Below, piece after piece: positions 62,101 to 64,000 of a DNA stretch of 64,000 nucleotides. A model generated the notes under the pieces. It was not told the origin of the DNA, made no database searches, and saw only the letters and a program-made list of their open reading frames with translations. Position 1 is the first letter of the stretch. Each line of letters begins with the position of its first letter. The stretch is from Hydractinia symbiolongicarpus (taxonomy: Eukaryota > Cnidaria > Hydrozoa > Anthoathecata > Hydractiniidae): positions 5,334,001 through 5,398,000 of the forward strand of contig NC_079877.1 in the NCBI RefSeq assembly GCF_029227915.1, in the 5' to 3' direction. A program made the translations under genes and the position numbers.

Positions 62101-64000
62101 CCGAACGATTTTTTAAATTATTTTTTCACCACTAAAACGCATGAGACGTGTAGTTTTCAAAAATGTTTTCATTTTTGATGAGACGCTGAATAAAAGAAGT
62201 TTAATCGCCGGCAAACGAAAACCCGCGATTTCCCGTAAATCCTGGACTCGGCCCGTATAGTCAAAAGTATACAAAGAAAGTACCCAGGGAGTAAACTCAT
62301 TTCCCAAACGATTTTTTAAATTATTATTTCACCACTAAAGCCCATGAGACTTGTAGTTTTTAAAAATGTTTTCATTTTTGATGAGACGCTGAATAAAAGA
62401 AGTTTAATCGCCGGCAAACGAAAACCTGCGATTTTCCGTAAATCCTGGACTCGGCCCGTATAGTCAAAAGTATACAAAGAGAGTACCCAGGGTGTAAACT
62501 CACTTCCCGAACGATTTTTTAAATTATTTTTTCACCACTAAAGCCCATGAGACTTGTAGTTTTTAAAAATGTTTTCATTTTTGATGAGACGCTTAAAGAA
62601 AGAGGTTTAATCGCCGGCAAACGAAATCCCGCGTTTTCCCGTAAATCCGAGGCTTGGCCCGTATAGTCGAATGTATACAAAGAAAGTACCCAGGGAGTAA
62701 ACTCATTTCCCGAACGATTTTTTAAATTTTTTTTCACCACTAAAACGCATGAGACTTGTAGTTTTCAAAAATGTTTTCATTTTTGATGAGACGCTTAAAG
62801 AAAGAGGTTTAATCGCCGGCAAACGTAATCCCGCGTTTTCCTGTAAATCCGAGGCTTGGCCCGTATAGTCGAATGTATACAAAGAAAGTACCCAGGGAGT
62901 AAACTCATTTCCCGAACGATTTTTTAAATTTTTTTTCACCGCTAAAACGCATGAGACTTGTAGTTTTCAGAAATGTTTTCATTTTTGATGAGACGCTTAA
63001 TGAAAGAGGTTTAATCGCCGGAAAACGAAAACCCGCGATTTCCTGTAAATCCCGGGCTTGGCCCGTATAGTCGAATGTATACAAAGAAAGTACCCTGTGA
63101 GTAAACTCATTTCCAGAACGATTTTTTAAATTATTTTTTCACCACTAAAACGCATAAGACTTGTAGTTTTTAAAAATGTTTTCATTTTTGATGAGACGCT
63201 GAATAAAAGAAGTTTAATCGCCGGCAAACGAAAACCCGCGATTTCCGGTAAATCCCGGGCTTGGCCCGTATAGTCAAAAGTATACAAAGAAAGTACCCAG
63301 GGAGTAAACTCATTTCCCGAACGATTTTTTAAATTATTTTTTCACCACTAAAACGCATGAAACTTGTAGTTTTCAAAAATGTTTTCATTTTTGATGAGAC
63401 GCTTAAAGAAAGAGGTTTAATCGCCGGCAAACGAAATCCCGCGTTTTCCCGTAAATCCGAGGCTTGGCCCGTATAGTCGAATGTATACAAAGAAAGTACC
63501 CAGGGAGTAAACTCATTTCGCGAACGATTTTTTAAATTTTTTTTCACCACTAAAACGCATAAGACTTGTAGTTTTCAAAAATGTTTTCATTTTTGATGAG
63601 ACGCTTAATGAAAGAGGTTTAATCGCCGGAAAACGAAAACCCGCGATTTCCTGTAAATCCCGGGCTTGGCCCGTATAGTCGAATGTATACAAAGAAAGTA
63701 CCCTGCGAGTAAACTCATTTCCAGAACGATTTTTCAAATTATTTTTTCACCACTAAAACGCATAAGACTTGTAGTTTTTAAAAATGTTTTCATTTTTGAT
63801 GAGACGCTGAATAAAAGAAGTTTAATCGCCGGCAAACGAAAACCCGCGATTTCCGGTAAATCCCGGGCTTGGCCCGTATAGTCAAAAGTATACAAAGAAA
63901 GTACCCAGGGAGTAAACTCATTTCCCGAACGATTTTTTAAATTTTTTTTCACCACTAAAACGCATGAGACTTGTAGTTTTCAGAAATGTTTTCATTTTTG
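56200..64000 (-). repeat. Higher-order repeat of 9, 10 and 12 units (1823-2432 bp)
   Basis: The private string GCAAACGTAATCCCGCG, followed by TTTTCCTGTAAATCCGAGG, lies near 58566, 60998 and 62821 (steps 2432 and 1823). Other marks in the block, such as ACGCATGAAACTTG (59097, 61326, 63353) and TTTCGCGAACG, step by 2229 and 2026 bp. The copies thus differ by whole units. The block runs off the right edge. Confidence 0.85.

Larger units (their letters stand above)
9659..64000 (-). repeat. Satellite array, reverse orientation, about 268 units of about 203 bp
   Basis: The same satellite as in 1-9658 but on the opposite strand throughout. The + strand now reads GTATACAAAGAAAGTACCC, GAGTAAACTCATTTCC, CGATTTTTTAAATT, TTCACCACTAAAACGCATGAG, ACTTGTAGTTTT, TTTTCATTTTTGATGAGACG, TTTAATCGCCGGCAAACGAA and so on. 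I followed it to the right edge and found no second orientation switch and no insertion of unrelated DNA. It is richer in subfamilies and higher-order repeats than the left array. It runs off the right end of the window. No gene lies in this interval. Confidence 0.98.

Noticed and set aside
966-63955. Dozens of open frames of 61-121 codons encoding near-identical peptides (ending SSKMKTFLKTTSLMRFSGEKII)
   Set aside because: They are the same stretch of the 203-bp unit read repeatedly. Most start with TTG (the MGNEF, MKTFDY, MARIVE and MYTFDY forms) or GTG (the MVKKN form). They occur only where a unit happens to lack a frame-breaking 1-bp change, and they follow the orientation switch exactly. 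There is no conserved ribosome-binding context, no domain, and no frame continuity because the unit is not a multiple of 3.
1-64000. CRISPR-like array
   Set aside because: Repeat and 'spacer' are both conserved in every unit and the unit is 203 bp with no short-repeat/unique-spacer alternation. It is a satellite.
1-64000. Transposon or terminal-repeat element as source of the array
   Set aside because: I find no transposase or reverse transcriptase remnants, no target-site duplications, and no non-satellite sequence anywhere in the window. An ancestral link cannot be excluded but nothing here supports it.
9659-64000. Additional orientation switches within the right array
   Set aside because: The order of landmarks (GTATACAAAG, GAGTAAA, CACCACTAAA, GATGAGACG, TTTAATCG) stays in reverse orientation to the right edge. 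The + strand frames at 34256 and 63666 are antisense reading of ordinary reverse units, not inverted units.
1-64000. Telomere-like or rDNA-like sequence
   Set aside because: No short G-rich telomeric repeat run and no recognisable rRNA segment is present on either strand.

Overview
The whole 64 kb window is one continuous block of tandemly repeated satellite DNA. It is built from about 315 head-to-tail copies of a unit of about 203 bp (commonly 201-204 bp). I see no protein-coding gene, tRNA, rRNA, transposon, CRISPR array or unique spacer. The unit is AT-rich (about 38% GC in a consensus read by eye) but has about a dozen CpG dinucleotides, more than its base composition predicts. Megabase-style satellite of this kind is typical of eukaryotic heterochromatin (pericentromeric, centromeric, subtelomeric or sex/B-chromosome). 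Nothing here identifies the species. The undepleted CpG would fit a lineage or locus with little germline CpG methylation.

Layout. Positions 1-9658 carry the repeat in one orientation (called 'forward'), and 9659-64000 carry it in the opposite orientation. The switch is a single sharp junction at 9658/9659 with no foreign sequence: two partial units face each other around a 33-bp asymmetric spacer. The satellite therefore forms a giant imperfect inverted repeat with its axis near 9675.

On top of the 203-bp period there are many local higher-order repeats, with periods of 2, 3, 4, 5, 6, 8, 9, 10, 12 and about 20 units (406 bp to about 4.2 kb), each running for only a few copies. Linked diagnostic substitutions define several monomer subfamilies with regional distributions: 1-9.66 kb forward; about 9.66-15.4 kb; about 15.4-48 kb (GCCCAT, GAACG and ATCGATGG markers); about 48-64 kb (TTAAAGAAAGAGG marker and a 175-bp deleted monomer). 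One ordered multi-monomer block of exactly 1521 bp between two markers recurs three times, and once more lacking one unit, scattered over 14 kb with other repeats between. This is a footprint of repeated segmental exchange inside the array.

Every unit carries a short perfect dyad (9-bp arms, 4-nt loop), a GTATAC palindrome, GCCGGC and usually CCCGGG. The many short open frames (61-121 codons) are repeat artefacts. Nearly all need TTG or GTG starts, they are the same few peptides over and over, and 203 is not a multiple of 3, so frames close within about one unit. There are no genes to work together; the biology here is chromosome structure and satellite evolution.
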